The notes below the pieces were generated by a model. The model did no database searches. It saw only the letters and a program-made list of their open reading frames with translations, and had not been told where the DNA came from. This document shows, piece by piece, positions 1 to 8,280 of a stretch of 64,000 bases of DNA; positions within the stretch are counted from its first letter, which is position 1; every line of letters starts with the position of its first letter. Origin of the DNA: Adhaeribacter soli (GTDB lineage: Bacteria > Bacteroidota > Bacteroidia > Cytophagales > Hymenobacteraceae); assembly GCF_008727925.1 (NCBI RefSeq), contig NZ_VTWT01000003.1, positions 453,547 to 517,546 on the forward strand, read 5' to 3'. A program made the translations under genes and the position numbers.

Positions 1-801
1 ACCTTGCAATACCTGCACGTAGTATCTAACACGCTAACCGTTTCGCCGATCGATATCTGGAAGACCAGCAACCAGTACATCGAGCCGCAGATCGGGAATC
101 AGGTTTCTTTGGGCCTGTTCCAGAACTGGCAGCAGAACACCATCGAAACTTCGGTAGAAGTATATTATAAAACCATTCAGAACCAGCTCGACTATAAGAA
201 CGGCGCCGAGCTTTTCCTGAACGAAGCCATAGAAACCGAGCTGTTGCCGGCAAAGGGCGAAGCTTACGGAATAGAATTAATGGTAAACAAGAAAGTGGGT
301 AAAGTAACCGGCTGGGCCAGCTACGCTTTTTCCCGCACGTTCCTGCAAACCGACGGTAAATTTCCGGAAGAGAAAATTAACGGTAATGAAAAATACCCGG
401 CCAGCTACGACAAACCGCATAACCTGAACCTGGTAACTACTTACCAGGTTACCCGGCGGTTAAATATTACGACAAGCTTTACTTTTAATACCGGCCGGCC
501 TTTTACGGCTTCAACCGGTTTTTATAATTTCTATGGAAATTCGGTTCCGATTTACGGGGATCGGAACCAGTACCGGCTTTCTGATTACCACCGGCTTGAT
601 TTATCGCTTACCGTGCTGCCCAATTTAAAAAAGAATAAAAAGTATGAAGGCAGCTGGAATTTTGCAGTTTATAATTTATATGCCCGGAAGAATGCTTATT
701 CCATATTTTACAAGCATGTAGGCGGCACCAAAACCCAGGCTTACCAGCTTTCTGTAATAGGTACAGCCATTCCTTCCATAACCTATAATTTCAAGTTTTA
801 A
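1..801 (+). CDS. TonB-dependent outer-membrane receptor, C-terminal part
   Basis: The window opens inside this gene, so only the last 266 codons are present and the start lies upstream. The protein alternates short polar turns with amphipathic strands, as in the end of a 22-strand barrel. It contains the phrase NTGRPFTASTG and ends in aromatic residues (TYNFKF), which is usual for the last strand of an outer-membrane barrel. TonB-dependent receptors import large or scarce substrates using energy from TonB-ExbBD. The stop lies 11 bp before the DUF4249 lipoprotein gene, so the two are probably co-transcribed. A receptor beside DUF4249 is a recurrent Bacteroidota arrangement. The substrate cannot be told from the sequence. 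Confidence 0.85.
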   Translation, partial: TLQYLHVVSNTLTVSPIDIWKTSNQYIEPQIGNQVSLGLFQNWQQNTIETSVEVYYKTIQNQLDYKNGAELFLNEAIETELLPAKGEAYGIELMVNKKVGKVTGWASYAFSRTFLQTDGKFPEEKINGNEKYPASYDKPHNLNLVTTYQVTRRLNITTSFTFNTGRPFTASTGFYNFYGNSVPIYGDRNQYRLSDYHRLDLSLTVLPNLKKNKKYEGSWNFAVYNLYARKNAYSIFYKHVGGTKTQAYQLSVIGTAIPSITYNFKF

Positions 802-812
802 CCCGGTAAAAA

Positions 813-1862
813 ATGCATAAAATTTATTTAATTCTGGTACTAGTTATTCTGGGTGGCTGCATTGAGCCGGTAGATGTACCCATAGAAAAGCAGGAACGGC
901 TACTAATGGTGGATGGGTTAATAACGGATGAGCCCGGCCCATATATTGTTAAGTTAAATAAGTCGTTTTACTATGGCGAGTATTTCGGGGATGCGCATCC
1001 GGATGTGAAAAATGCCATCGTTACAATTTTCGATGACCAGGGAACAATTGAAGTGCTTTCGGAGACTTTTCCGGGAAAATACGAAACCAATAAAAACGGG
1101 ATCAGAGGAAGAATTGGTGGAAGTTACCAACTTAAAATCCGCTTAAAAAACGGGCAGGAATATATTTCAGAGCCGGAAGTACTTAAACCTGTACCCGCTA
1201 TAGATAAGCTGTATACAACCTTTGCGCAGGAACATTCGCTTAATGAACAAAACGAGACTATAATTACCGATGTAGTGAGGGTACTTGTTGATGCCAAGGA
1301 CCCGGCAAACGAAAAGAATTATTACCGTTGGAGCTCTGAAGGTACTTACCAAGTGTTCACCCAACCGGAAGACTATATGGAAAAGGTCAGGGATGTTTTG
1401 GTGCCCCGGCCAAAGAGTTGTTGTCCGGACTGTTGGCTGACAGATAAGAATAACCTGATAAATGTAAACGACGACCGGCAGTTTAACGGGAAAACCCTAG
1501 TTGGGCAGCCAATTCTTCAGGTGCCGGCAACTCCCCGTTTTTTTGATATAAAATATCGGGTTGAAGTTGCCCAATACTCGCTGTCGGAAACTGCTTTTAA
1601 CTTTTGGGAAACCATAAAATTACAAAGCAAAGGCACTGGCTCGGTACAGGATCCGGCACCGGCTAATGCAGTCTCCAATATAAAAAATATAAGTAACGGT
1701 GCAGAAAAGGTAATCGGCTATTTTGGGGCTTCGGCAGTAGCCAGGAAAGCGCTTTTTATTACTAAACAGGATATTCCGATTCAAATTCCAAAGTTTATCT
1801 ATCCTGACGACTGCCGTACGATGCCATTAAGTACCACTGAAAGGCCTGCCTTCTGGCAATAA
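813..1862 (+). CDS. DUF4249 family outer-membrane lipoprotein
   Basis: A 349-aa protein with a lipoprotein signal (LGGC, lipidated Cys at residue 16). It is followed by the typical DUF4249 opening: a short acidic linker, then RLLMVDGLITDEPGPYIVKL. The middle contains a CCPDCW cluster near residues 203-208, which may be structural. DUF4249 proteins are usually encoded beside TonB receptors with a carboxypeptidase-like domain, as here. By analogy with SusD they are thought to be partner lipoproteins, but no activity is established. It is separated by 10-11 bp from both neighbours, consistent with a three-gene operon. The family call is confident; the function is not known. Confidence 0.85.
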   Translation: MHKIYLILVLVILGGCIEPVDVPIEKQERLLMVDGLITDEPGPYIVKLNKSFYYGEYFGDAHPDVKNAIVTIFDDQGTIEVLSETFPGKYETNKNGIRGRIGGSYQLKIRLKNGQEYISEPEVLKPVPAIDKLYTTFAQEHSLNEQNETIITDVVRVLVDAKDPANEKNYYRWSSEGTYQVFTQPEDYMEKVRDVLVPRPKSCCPDCWLTDKNNLINVNDDRQFNGKTLVGQPILQVPATPRFFDIKYRVEVAQYSLSETAFNFWETIKLQSKGTGSVQDPAPANAVSNIKNISNGAEKVIGYFGASAVARKALFITKQDIPIQIPKFIYPDDCRTMPLSTTERPAFWQ

Positions 1863-1872
1863 TTAATTTCTT

Positions 1873-4320
1873 ATGAATTCATTTTTAGGTAAAGTTTCGA
1901 AGGTAAGTTTTCTTTTTGGGTGGTTGCTTTGGGCTATCCTGCTTTGCCCGGAAACGAAGGCGCAGGAAAAGCGAGCAGTGCAGAATGCAGGTTGGTTACA
2001 ACAGTTGCCAACAAACTTTAAAGCTTTTACCGAAGCTCAAAATCCGGATAAAGTTTACCTGCACACCGATCGTGCTTTTTACGTTGCCGGCGATACTATT
2101 TGGTACAAAGCATATTTAATGGATGCTTACTCATGGAAGCCGGGGGGAGCCGAGGAGGTTATAAATGTTTCTATTCTTAATGCAGCTCAAAAGGAAATCG
2201 TTAAGCAGAAGGTACTGGCTAGAGCAGGTTATGCGGTTGCCCAGCTTATACTACCCGATTCGCTTCCGTCTGGGAATTATACCTTGGTAGCCTACACGAA
2301 TTGGATGCGGAACGCCGGGGGAAAGTCCTTCTTTCGGAAAGCAATAACTATTCTTAACACTTATGGTAGTCCTGATGAGGCTGGTGGCTTAAAGGCACAA
2401 GTTCCGGAGAATAACCCGGTAGATCTGCAGTTTTTTCCTGAGGGAGGAGGTTTAGTAAGCGGCGTAACAAGTATAGTTGGCTTTTCGGCAAAAAACGCAG
2501 CTGGTTTTGGCGTGCCGGTAGAAGGAAAAATTATGGATGGAACCGGCAAGGTGGTTACAGCTTTCAAGGCGTATCATGCTGGCATCGGCAACTTTGTTTT
2601 TAAACCTGAAGCTCATAAAACTTATTATGCTGTAATCAATGGTTTGGGCTCAGATTCTAAAAGGTTTGATCTTCCGGTGCCACAGGAAAAAGGATTGGTA
2701 CTGCACATCGATAACGCCAGCGACAATGTAACTGTTCGGGTAACGGGTACACCGGATAAGGCTAATGCTAAGCAAGTATTACTGATCCAAAGTCGGGGAG
2801 CTGTTTATTTTTCGGATGAAGTCCTGCTTAATAGTAACGCGGAAGCGGAGCTTAAAATGTTAAAAACAGGGTTCCCGGATGGTATTGCGCATGCTGCTTT
2901 ATTTAACGCGGAAGGCGTAGCGGAAGCAGAAAGGCTTTTCTTTATAAATAACCGGCAACAATTAAACTTAAAGCTCACTACCAATAAACAAACTTATGGT
3001 CGCAGAGAGTTGGTTACAGTTAACCTGGAAGCAACCGATAATACCGGTAAGCCGGTCCGTTCGGAGTTCTCTATTGCTGTAACTGATATGGGCCAGAACG
3101 CTTCCTTAAGCTCTAACCCGAACCTTCCTGCATATTTGCTGCTTTCTTCCGAGTTAAAAGCATTTGTTGAAGACGCTGGCTATTATTTTAAAAATAGTAG
3201 TACGGCAACCAGCATGGCTTTGGACAACCTGCTTTTAACGCAGCGCTGGCACCGCTTTACCTGGGCACAGATTAATGGTGCTGAAACCTATAAACCGGTA
3301 TTCAAGCGGGAAAATGGGCTGCATTTAAAGGGGGAGGCGTTAAATAAAGAAGGGCAGCCGTTGCAGAAAGCAGTTATCTATTTGCTGGATTTGAAATCCG
3401 GAAAAACGGATCTGGTTTCTACGAATGAAGAAGGTCTTTTTCTGGTAACCCTTTCGGAAAAAGCTTCAGAACCACAATATTTATATCAGGTTTGGCAACA
3501 GGGCATTTTTCAAAAGCAGGCACAATTAAAATTCCTTTCAGATTCTGATGCGCTGTCTGAAATTTCCCAAGGCTTTTTTGCAGCTACTACTGATACGTTG
3601 GTTTCTACCAGGCTTTTATTGCAAACCAGAATAGCGAAACAGTTTGCTTCAGCTGATAAAAAGCCTGAAACTGTAGTTTCTGATCATGCCGCCTGGATGA
3701 ACATTCCGGCCGATAGAAACTACCAGCTCAGCAAGTACAATAATTTTCACGATGTGGAAGAAGCGGTTAGAGAAATTATTCCCAGCGTAAAGATTCGCAA
3801 CTATAATGGCGACACCGAAACCCGGATTTTTAATGTAGCAGCAAAAAAGTACTTCCCTTATCAGCCTCTTTATTTCATAGATGGAAAGCCAACTTATAAT
3901 AATGATTTAGTGCTTAGAATGAGCGCCGACCAGGTACAGGAAATAAATGTATACTTATCTTCCAATTCGTTAAAGCAGTTCGGGTTCTTAGGTAATCAGG
4001 GCGTTATTGCTATCCGTACTAAAAAAGGGAATTTTAATTTACCGGAATCAGAAAACCAGAATATTGTTTCTATAAACGGCGTTGTGCAGGCCCTGGAATT
4101 TAATATCCCGAAATTAGCCCCTCGCAGCACGGTCCTTCCGGATTTCAGGCCGGTATTATATTGGAATCCGCGGGTAACGACAGATGCTAATGGCCGGGCG
4201 GTATTTACTTTCCCAACTTCCGATGCTGCAACCCGGTTCAGAATTGAAGCACAAGGTATTTCTGCTGATGGTTTACCAGGAGCAGGTACGGCAGAATTTT
4301 CTACAATGCCAGCGCAATAG
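1873..4320 (+). CDS. large secreted MG2/alpha-2-macroglobulin-like protein
   Basis: An 815-aa protein with a signal peptide over about residues 1-30 (hydrophobic core ending near ETKAQ). From about residue 58 it has the MG2-type motif DKVYLHTDRAFYVAGDTIWY, shared with macroglobulin-like domains. A carboxypeptidase-regulatory-like segment follows in the middle (about 485-540). A plug-like region comes near 660-720 (YFIDGKPTYNNDL, IAIRTKKG), resembling part of a TonB receptor plug. The end is a final macroglobulin-like beta domain (about 765-805). No thioester motif is visible. It is the third gene of the operon with the TonB receptor and DUF4249 lipoprotein. Bacteroidota genomes often carry such proteins next to this pair; the role is unknown, possibly periplasmic or surface scaffolding. 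Confidence 0.7.
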   Translation: MNSFLGKVSKVSFLFGWLLWAILLCPETKAQEKRAVQNAGWLQQLPTNFKAFTEAQNPDKVYLHTDRAFYVAGDTIWYKAYLMDAYSWKPGGAEEVINVSILNAAQKEIVKQKVLARAGYAVAQLILPDSLPSGNYTLVAYTNWMRNAGGKSFFRKAITILNTYGSPDEAGGLKAQVPENNPVDLQFFPEGGGLVSGVTSIVGFSAKNAAGFGVPVEGKIMDGTGKVVTAFKAYHAGIGNFVFKPEAHKTYYAVINGLGSDSKRFDLPVPQEKGLVLHIDNASDNVTVRVTGTPDKANAKQVLLIQSRGAVYFSDEVLLNSNAEAELKMLKTGFPDGIAHAALFNAEGVAEAERLFFINNRQQLNLKLTTNKQTYGRRELVTVNLEATDNTGKPVRSEFSIAVTDMGQNASLSSNPNLPAYLLLSSELKAFVEDAGYYFKNSSTATSMALDNLLLTQRWHRFTWAQINGAETYKPVFKRENGLHLKGEALNKEGQPLQKAVIYLLDLKSGKTDLVSTNEEGLFLVTLSEKASEPQYLYQVWQQGIFQKQAQLKFLSDSDALSEISQGFFAATTDTLVSTRLLLQTRIAKQFASADKKPETVVSDHAAWMNIPADRNYQLSKYNNFHDVEEAVREIIPSVKIRNYNGDTETRIFNVAAKKYFPYQPLYFIDGKPTYNNDLVLRMSADQVQEINVYLSSNSLKQFGFLGNQGVIAIRTKKGNFNLPESENQNIVSINGVVQALEFNIPKLAPRSTVLPDFRPVLYWNPRVTTDANGRAVFTFPTSDAATRFRIEAQGISADGLPGAGTAEFSTMPAQ

Positions 4321-4496
4321 TGTGGCTTTCCTTGCTCATAGCCCTGAAGCAAGACTCCTGAATAGAAAAGGCCTAAATTAAAGCAACCGCTAAGAATTAG
4401 AAAGAAGGAGTTTCAGCCAATTTGAATTTTTGAAGTGGTTCAGTTGTTGCTTCCGGAAGCAGGGAACCGAAGCGCTTAAATGTGCTGCTTTATGCG

Positions 4497-4504
4497 TACC
4501 TTTG
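4497..4504 (+). promoter_or_regulatory. Bacteroidota -7 box (TACCTTTG) for rimO
   Basis: TACCTTTG matches the TAnnTTTG box fully and lies 29 bp before the rimO GTG codon. No clear upstream TTG box is seen at the expected spacing, so the match rests on the -7 element and its position. Confidence 0.55.
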
Positions 4505-4533
4505 CATAATTTTTCGGCAGTAAAAAGTAGGAA

Positions 4534-5847
4534 GTGAAAGTAAGAAGTTTAAAGAAAGACAAGGTCAACGTTATTACGCTGGGTTGTTCAAAGAATTTAG
4601 TGGATTCGGAAGTGCTCATGGGCCAGCTTCGGGGCAACGATTTCGATGTTGCCCACGAATCGGATAAAGACGATGCCAATATCATTATTGTAAATACCTG
4701 TGGCTTTATCGACAATGCCAAGCAGGAATCCATCGATACCATTCTGCAGTACGCCGATGCCAAAGAAAGCGGCCTGATCGATAAATTATACGTTACCGGT
4801 TGCCTTTCCCAGCGTTACAAAGATTCTTTAGAAACCGAAATTCCGCAGGTGGATGCCTTTTTCGGTACGCTGGAATTGCCGCAACTTTTAAAGACCTTAG
4901 AAGCCGATTACAAGCATGAATTAATCGGCGAACGCCTGTTAACTACCCCTAAGCACTTTGCTTATTTCAAGATTGCCGAAGGCTGTAACCGTCCGTGTTC
5001 TTTCTGCGCCATTCCCTTAATGCGCGGCAAGCATGTAGACCGTTCTATTGATGATCTGGTAAAAGAAGCTTCGCGTCTGGCCAAAATGGGAACCAAAGAA
5101 CTGGTACTTATTGCCCAGGACTTAACTTATTATGGCCTGGAGAAATACGGCGAACGCAAGCTGGCCGATCTGGTAAGAAACCTTTCCGACGTGCCGGGCA
5201 TTGAATGGATCCGGATGCAGTACGCGTACCCAAGCCAGTTCCCGATGGAAGTTTTAGATGTGATGGCGGAACGCGAAAACGTGTGCAAATATTTAGATAT
5301 GCCGCTGCAGCACATTACCGACAACATGCTGAAGACCATGCGCCGCGGTATTTCCAAAAGAAGAACTATTGAGTTGGTAGATCAGATTCGTCAGCGGGTA
5401 CCGGAAATTGCCTTACGCACGACCCTTATTGCAGGCCATCCGGGCGAAACCCAGAAAGATTTCGAAGAGCTTTACGATTTCGTAGAACAGACACGCTTCG
5501 ATCGTTTAGGCATTTTTACGTATTCGCACGAAGACAATACCCACGCTTATACCCTGGAAGACAACGTGCCGGACGAAGTGAAACAGGAACGGGCCGATGC
5601 CATTATGGAGCTGCAGCAGGGAATTTCCATGGAGCTGAACGAAGCAAAAGTAGGCCAGACCTATAAAGTTTTATTCGACCGGAAAGAAAGCGGCTACTTC
5701 GTAGGCCGCACCCAGTTCGATTCTCCTGAAGTAGACAACGAAGTGCTTGTGCCTGCTACCAATACCTACGTACGCATCGGCGATTTTGCCAACGTAAAGA
5801 TCACTGAATCTACCGACTTCGACCTGTACGGCGATGTAGTTTTGTAA
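4534..5847 (+). CDS. rimO: ribosomal protein S12 methylthiotransferase RimO
   Basis: A 437-aa radical-SAM methylthiotransferase that adds a methylthio group to an aspartate of ribosomal protein S12. The N-terminal UPF0004 domain carries three cysteines for the auxiliary iron-sulfur cluster (C18 in TLGCSKN, C56 in NTCGF, C90 in VTGC). The radical-SAM cluster motif CxxxCxxC is at C151, C155 and C158 (EGCNRPCSFCAI). The last 65 residues form a TRAM-like RNA-binding domain. The length is normal for the family. The start is a GTG preceded by a good -7 box; no in-frame ATG fits better. The gene is monocistronic and ends at a strong terminator. Confidence 0.96.
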   Translation: MKVRSLKKDKVNVITLGCSKNLVDSEVLMGQLRGNDFDVAHESDKDDANIIIVNTCGFIDNAKQESIDTILQYADAKESGLIDKLYVTGCLSQRYKDSLETEIPQVDAFFGTLELPQLLKTLEADYKHELIGERLLTTPKHFAYFKIAEGCNRPCSFCAIPLMRGKHVDRSIDDLVKEASRLAKMGTKELVLIAQDLTYYGLEKYGERKLADLVRNLSDVPGIEWIRMQYAYPSQFPMEVLDVMAERENVCKYLDMPLQHITDNMLKTMRRGISKRRTIELVDQIRQRVPEIALRTTLIAGHPGETQKDFEELYDFVEQTRFDRLGIFTYSHEDNTHAYTLEDNVPDEVKQERADAIMELQQGISMELNEAKVGQTYKVLFDRKESGYFVGRTQFDSPEVDNEVLVPATNTYVRIGDFANVKITESTDFDLYGDVVL

Positions 5848-5870
5848 GCCATAACGCTACCGATTTAATA

Positions 5871-5911
5871 AAAAAACCTCACCGGAGATTAAAAGCTGGT
5901 GAGGTTTTTTT
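5871..5911. terminator. rho-independent terminator after rimO
   Basis: A 13-bp stem (AAAAAACCTCACC at 5871-5883 with GGTGAGGTTTTTT at 5898-5910) has A and T runs on both sides. It ends rimO transcription and could work on either strand. Confidence 0.9.
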
Positions 5912-5927
5912 ATGGGCAATTTTGAGT

Positions 5928-5935
5928 TTACTTTG
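5928..5935 (+). promoter_or_regulatory. variant -7 box (TTACTTTG) upstream of bshC
   Basis: TTACTTTG differs from TAnnTTTG at one base. It sits just after the rimO terminator and is the only promoter-like sequence before bshC. The same variant occurs before the threonine dehydrogenase gene. Confidence 0.35.
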
Positions 5936-6040
5936 CAGTAATTTCCGCCGGAAACCGGAATTGCCGCCTTTTATTGAATGACAAATGCTTGTCTTCAGAA
6001 GCGAGGTTTCCGTACTATTTCAAATCCTTTAACGCGCCGC

Positions 6041-7603
6041 ATGAAAATATCTTACCTGCCTTACGCTGCCACCAATGCTTTTTCCAGACTGGTTGTCGAT
6101 TATACTTCTCAGGAACCGCATTTAAAGTCTTTCCTAAACCGTTTTCCGACGCTGGAAGCCTTCGAAGCTCAGATAAAAGAGAAGCAGGATTTCCCCCAAA
6201 CCCAACGGGAAACGCTGGTAAACGTGCTGGAAAAACAGTATGTAAAGCTGGAAAAAAGTCCGGCGCTGGAGCTGAACCTGGCATTGTTGCGGCAGGAAAA
6301 AACCTTTACCGTTACCACCGGACATCAGCTGAATCTCTTTACCGGCCCGCTTTACTTTGTGTATAAGATTGTAAGCACCATTAAAACCTGCCGGCTATTA
6401 AAAGAAGCTTACCCGGAATATGAGTTCGTGCCGGTGTATTGGATGGCTTCCGAAGACCACGATTTTGCCGAGATCAACCACTTTAACGTATTCGGAAAAC
6501 GCTACGAATGGCAAACCGAGCAGAAGGGCGCCGTTGGCAGGTTTAGCCTGGAAGGCTTGGAAACCCTGTTGGCGGAATTACCTGAGAAATTCCCGGTTTT
6601 TGAAAGTGCGTACCGCGAAAGTGCCACCCTTTCCGAGGCTACCCGCAAAATTGTGAATGCCCTTTTCGGCGAGTATGGTCTGGTAGCTTTGGATGCCGAC
6701 GAACCGGAACTGAAAAAAGTGCTCGTGCCGGTAATCCAAAAGGAACTGACCGAGGAGCTTTCTTTTCAGCTAATGAACCGTACGAACGAAACCCTGGCAG
6801 CCTATTACAAACCCCAGGTAACGGCCCGCGAAATAAACCTTTTCTACCTGGAAAATGGCCTTCGGGAGCGGATCGTAGCCGAAGACGGAAAATTTAAAGT
6901 ACTGAATACGGACCTGGTGTTTTCGGTGGAAGAAATGCAAAAGCTGGCCCAGGAACATCCGGAAAAATTCAGCCCGAATGTGGTATTGCGGCCGCTTTAC
7001 GAAGAAATGCTGTTGCCGAACCTGGCTTATATTGGCGGCGGAGCAGAGGTGGCCTATTGGCTGCAGCTTAAAAAAGTATTCGAATATTACCAGGTGCCTT
7101 TCCCGATCCTGATGCTGCGCAATTCGGCCTTATACCTGAATAAAACCAATGCAGCGCGCATGCACAAGCTCGGCCTGCCGCCTGAAGAAATGTTCCTCGA
7201 TCTAAATACGCTGAAAAAGCAGGTAAGCGAACACCTGAATTTGCCAGAGGTAAGCCTGGAACAACAGCAGCAGCAGCTAGGCGAAATATTTAAGGAAGTA
7301 GAAAAGCTGGCCGTAAGCATAGAACCTACGCTCGAAAAATTGGTAGCCGCTGAAGCCCAGAAAGTTCAGAATGCCTTATCGGCGCTGGAAAAACGGATAA
7401 GCAAGGCATTGGAGAATAAACATGAAACCGTTTTCAAGCAGCTTGCCACCCTGAAAGAAAAACTATTCCCGGAGGGAAGCCTGCAGGAGCGGAGCGATAA
7501 CGTCCTTTCGATCTATGCCAACAACCCGGATTTTATCGCGAACCTGATGCAGGCCTTCGATCCGTTTAATAACCAGTTCACCATTCTGGAGGAGGAAGCC
7601 TGA
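6041..7603 (+). CDS. bshC: bacillithiol biosynthesis cysteine-adding enzyme BshC
   Basis: A 520-aa protein matching BshC, the last enzyme of bacillithiol synthesis, which adds cysteine to glucosaminyl-malate. Family landmarks are the opening MKISYLPYAATNAF, the TTGHQLNLFTGPLYFVYKI segment, VYWMASEDHDFAEINHF, and the LRPLYEEMLLPNLAYIGGGAEVAYW block (shown here in parts). A coiled-coil stretch rich in Glu and Gln follows in the C-terminal third. The reading frame could open at 5978, but family members begin at the MKIS position, so the start at 6041 is preferred. The stop overlaps the ATG of the next gene (TGATG), suggesting translational coupling. Bacillithiol is the main low-molecular-weight thiol in many Bacteroidota. 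Confidence 0.93.
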   Translation: MKISYLPYAATNAFSRLVVDYTSQEPHLKSFLNRFPTLEAFEAQIKEKQDFPQTQRETLVNVLEKQYVKLEKSPALELNLALLRQEKTFTVTTGHQLNLFTGPLYFVYKIVSTIKTCRLLKEAYPEYEFVPVYWMASEDHDFAEINHFNVFGKRYEWQTEQKGAVGRFSLEGLETLLAELPEKFPVFESAYRESATLSEATRKIVNALFGEYGLVALDADEPELKKVLVPVIQKELTEELSFQLMNRTNETLAAYYKPQVTAREINLFYLENGLRERIVAEDGKFKVLNTDLVFSVEEMQKLAQEHPEKFSPNVVLRPLYEEMLLPNLAYIGGGAEVAYWLQLKKVFEYYQVPFPILMLRNSALYLNKTNAARMHKLGLPPEEMFLDLNTLKKQVSEHLNLPEVSLEQQQQQLGEIFKEVEKLAVSIEPTLEKLVAAEAQKVQNALSALEKRISKALENKHETVFKQLATLKEKLFPEGSLQERSDNVLSIYANNPDFIANLMQAFDPFNNQFTILEEEA

Positions 7604-8175
7604 TGCAAAAAGCCGTACTTCGAAAACAATACCTGGCCAAACGCCGGCAATGCAGCCTTGAGGTAGTGAAAGATGGAAGCGAAAGAATTTGCCAGCGTTA
7701 CTTTGAAAGTTTCAAGCCGGAGGCGCCGCTTACCGTACACGTATTCCTGCCCATTCTGAAGAACTGCGAAATAAATACCTGGCTAATCATTAGAAAACTG
7801 TGGCAGGATTTTCCAGAAGTACGGGTAGTAGTGCCGGTAACCAATTTTGAAACCGAAGAGCTGGATCATTACCTGCTTACGCCGCAAACCGAAGTACAGG
7901 AAAGCAGCTGGGGAATACCTGAGCCGGTAAATGCCACCCCGGTTGCAGAAACGGAAATGGATATGGTGCTGCTGCCTTTAATTGCTTTCGATCTGCAGGG
8001 ACACCGGGTCGGCTACGGAAAAGGCTATTACGACCGCTTTCTGAACAGGTGCCGTCCTGATGTTGTAAAGATCGGCTTATCGCTTTTCCCGCCGGTAGAT
8101 TTGATCTCTGATGTGCACGAGGCCGACATTCCGTTAAATTATTGCATCACCCCGGAAGAACAGTACCGGTTTTAA
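7603..8175 (+). CDS. 5-formyltetrahydrofolate cyclo-ligase
   Basis: A 190-aa protein of the MTHFS family, which converts 5-formyltetrahydrofolate to 5,10-methenyltetrahydrofolate using ATP. The diagnostic GYGKGYYDRF motif lies at residues 137-146, and KRRQCSL near residue 13 matches the N-terminal nucleotide-binding basic patch. The length is normal. Its ATG overlaps the bshC stop codon, so the two genes are co-transcribed. The metabolic link between them is not obvious and the pairing may only be operon economy. A perfect hairpin terminator follows. Confidence 0.93.
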   Translation: MQKAVLRKQYLAKRRQCSLEVVKDGSERICQRYFESFKPEAPLTVHVFLPILKNCEINTWLIIRKLWQDFPEVRVVVPVTNFETEELDHYLLTPQTEVQESSWGIPEPVNATPVAETEMDMVLLPLIAFDLQGHRVGYGKGYYDRFLNRCRPDVVKIGLSLFPPVDLISDVHEADIPLNYCITPEEQYRF

Positions 8176-8224
8176 GCTGAAAAGTATAGAATAAGGATTT
8201 GTGTTGTTTAACCAGATGGCAATA

Positions 8225-8258
8225 AAAAAGCCCCCCGAAGATCTTCGGGGGGCTTTTT
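8225..8258. terminator. bidirectional terminator between converging genes
   Basis: A perfect palindrome whose arms run AAAAAGCCCCCCGAAGA and its complement, with T runs on both ends. It lies between the folate enzyme gene and the converging Asp-box gene and can stop both. Confidence 0.92.
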
Positions 8259-8280
8259 GTTAAAAGTTATTGCTTAAAGC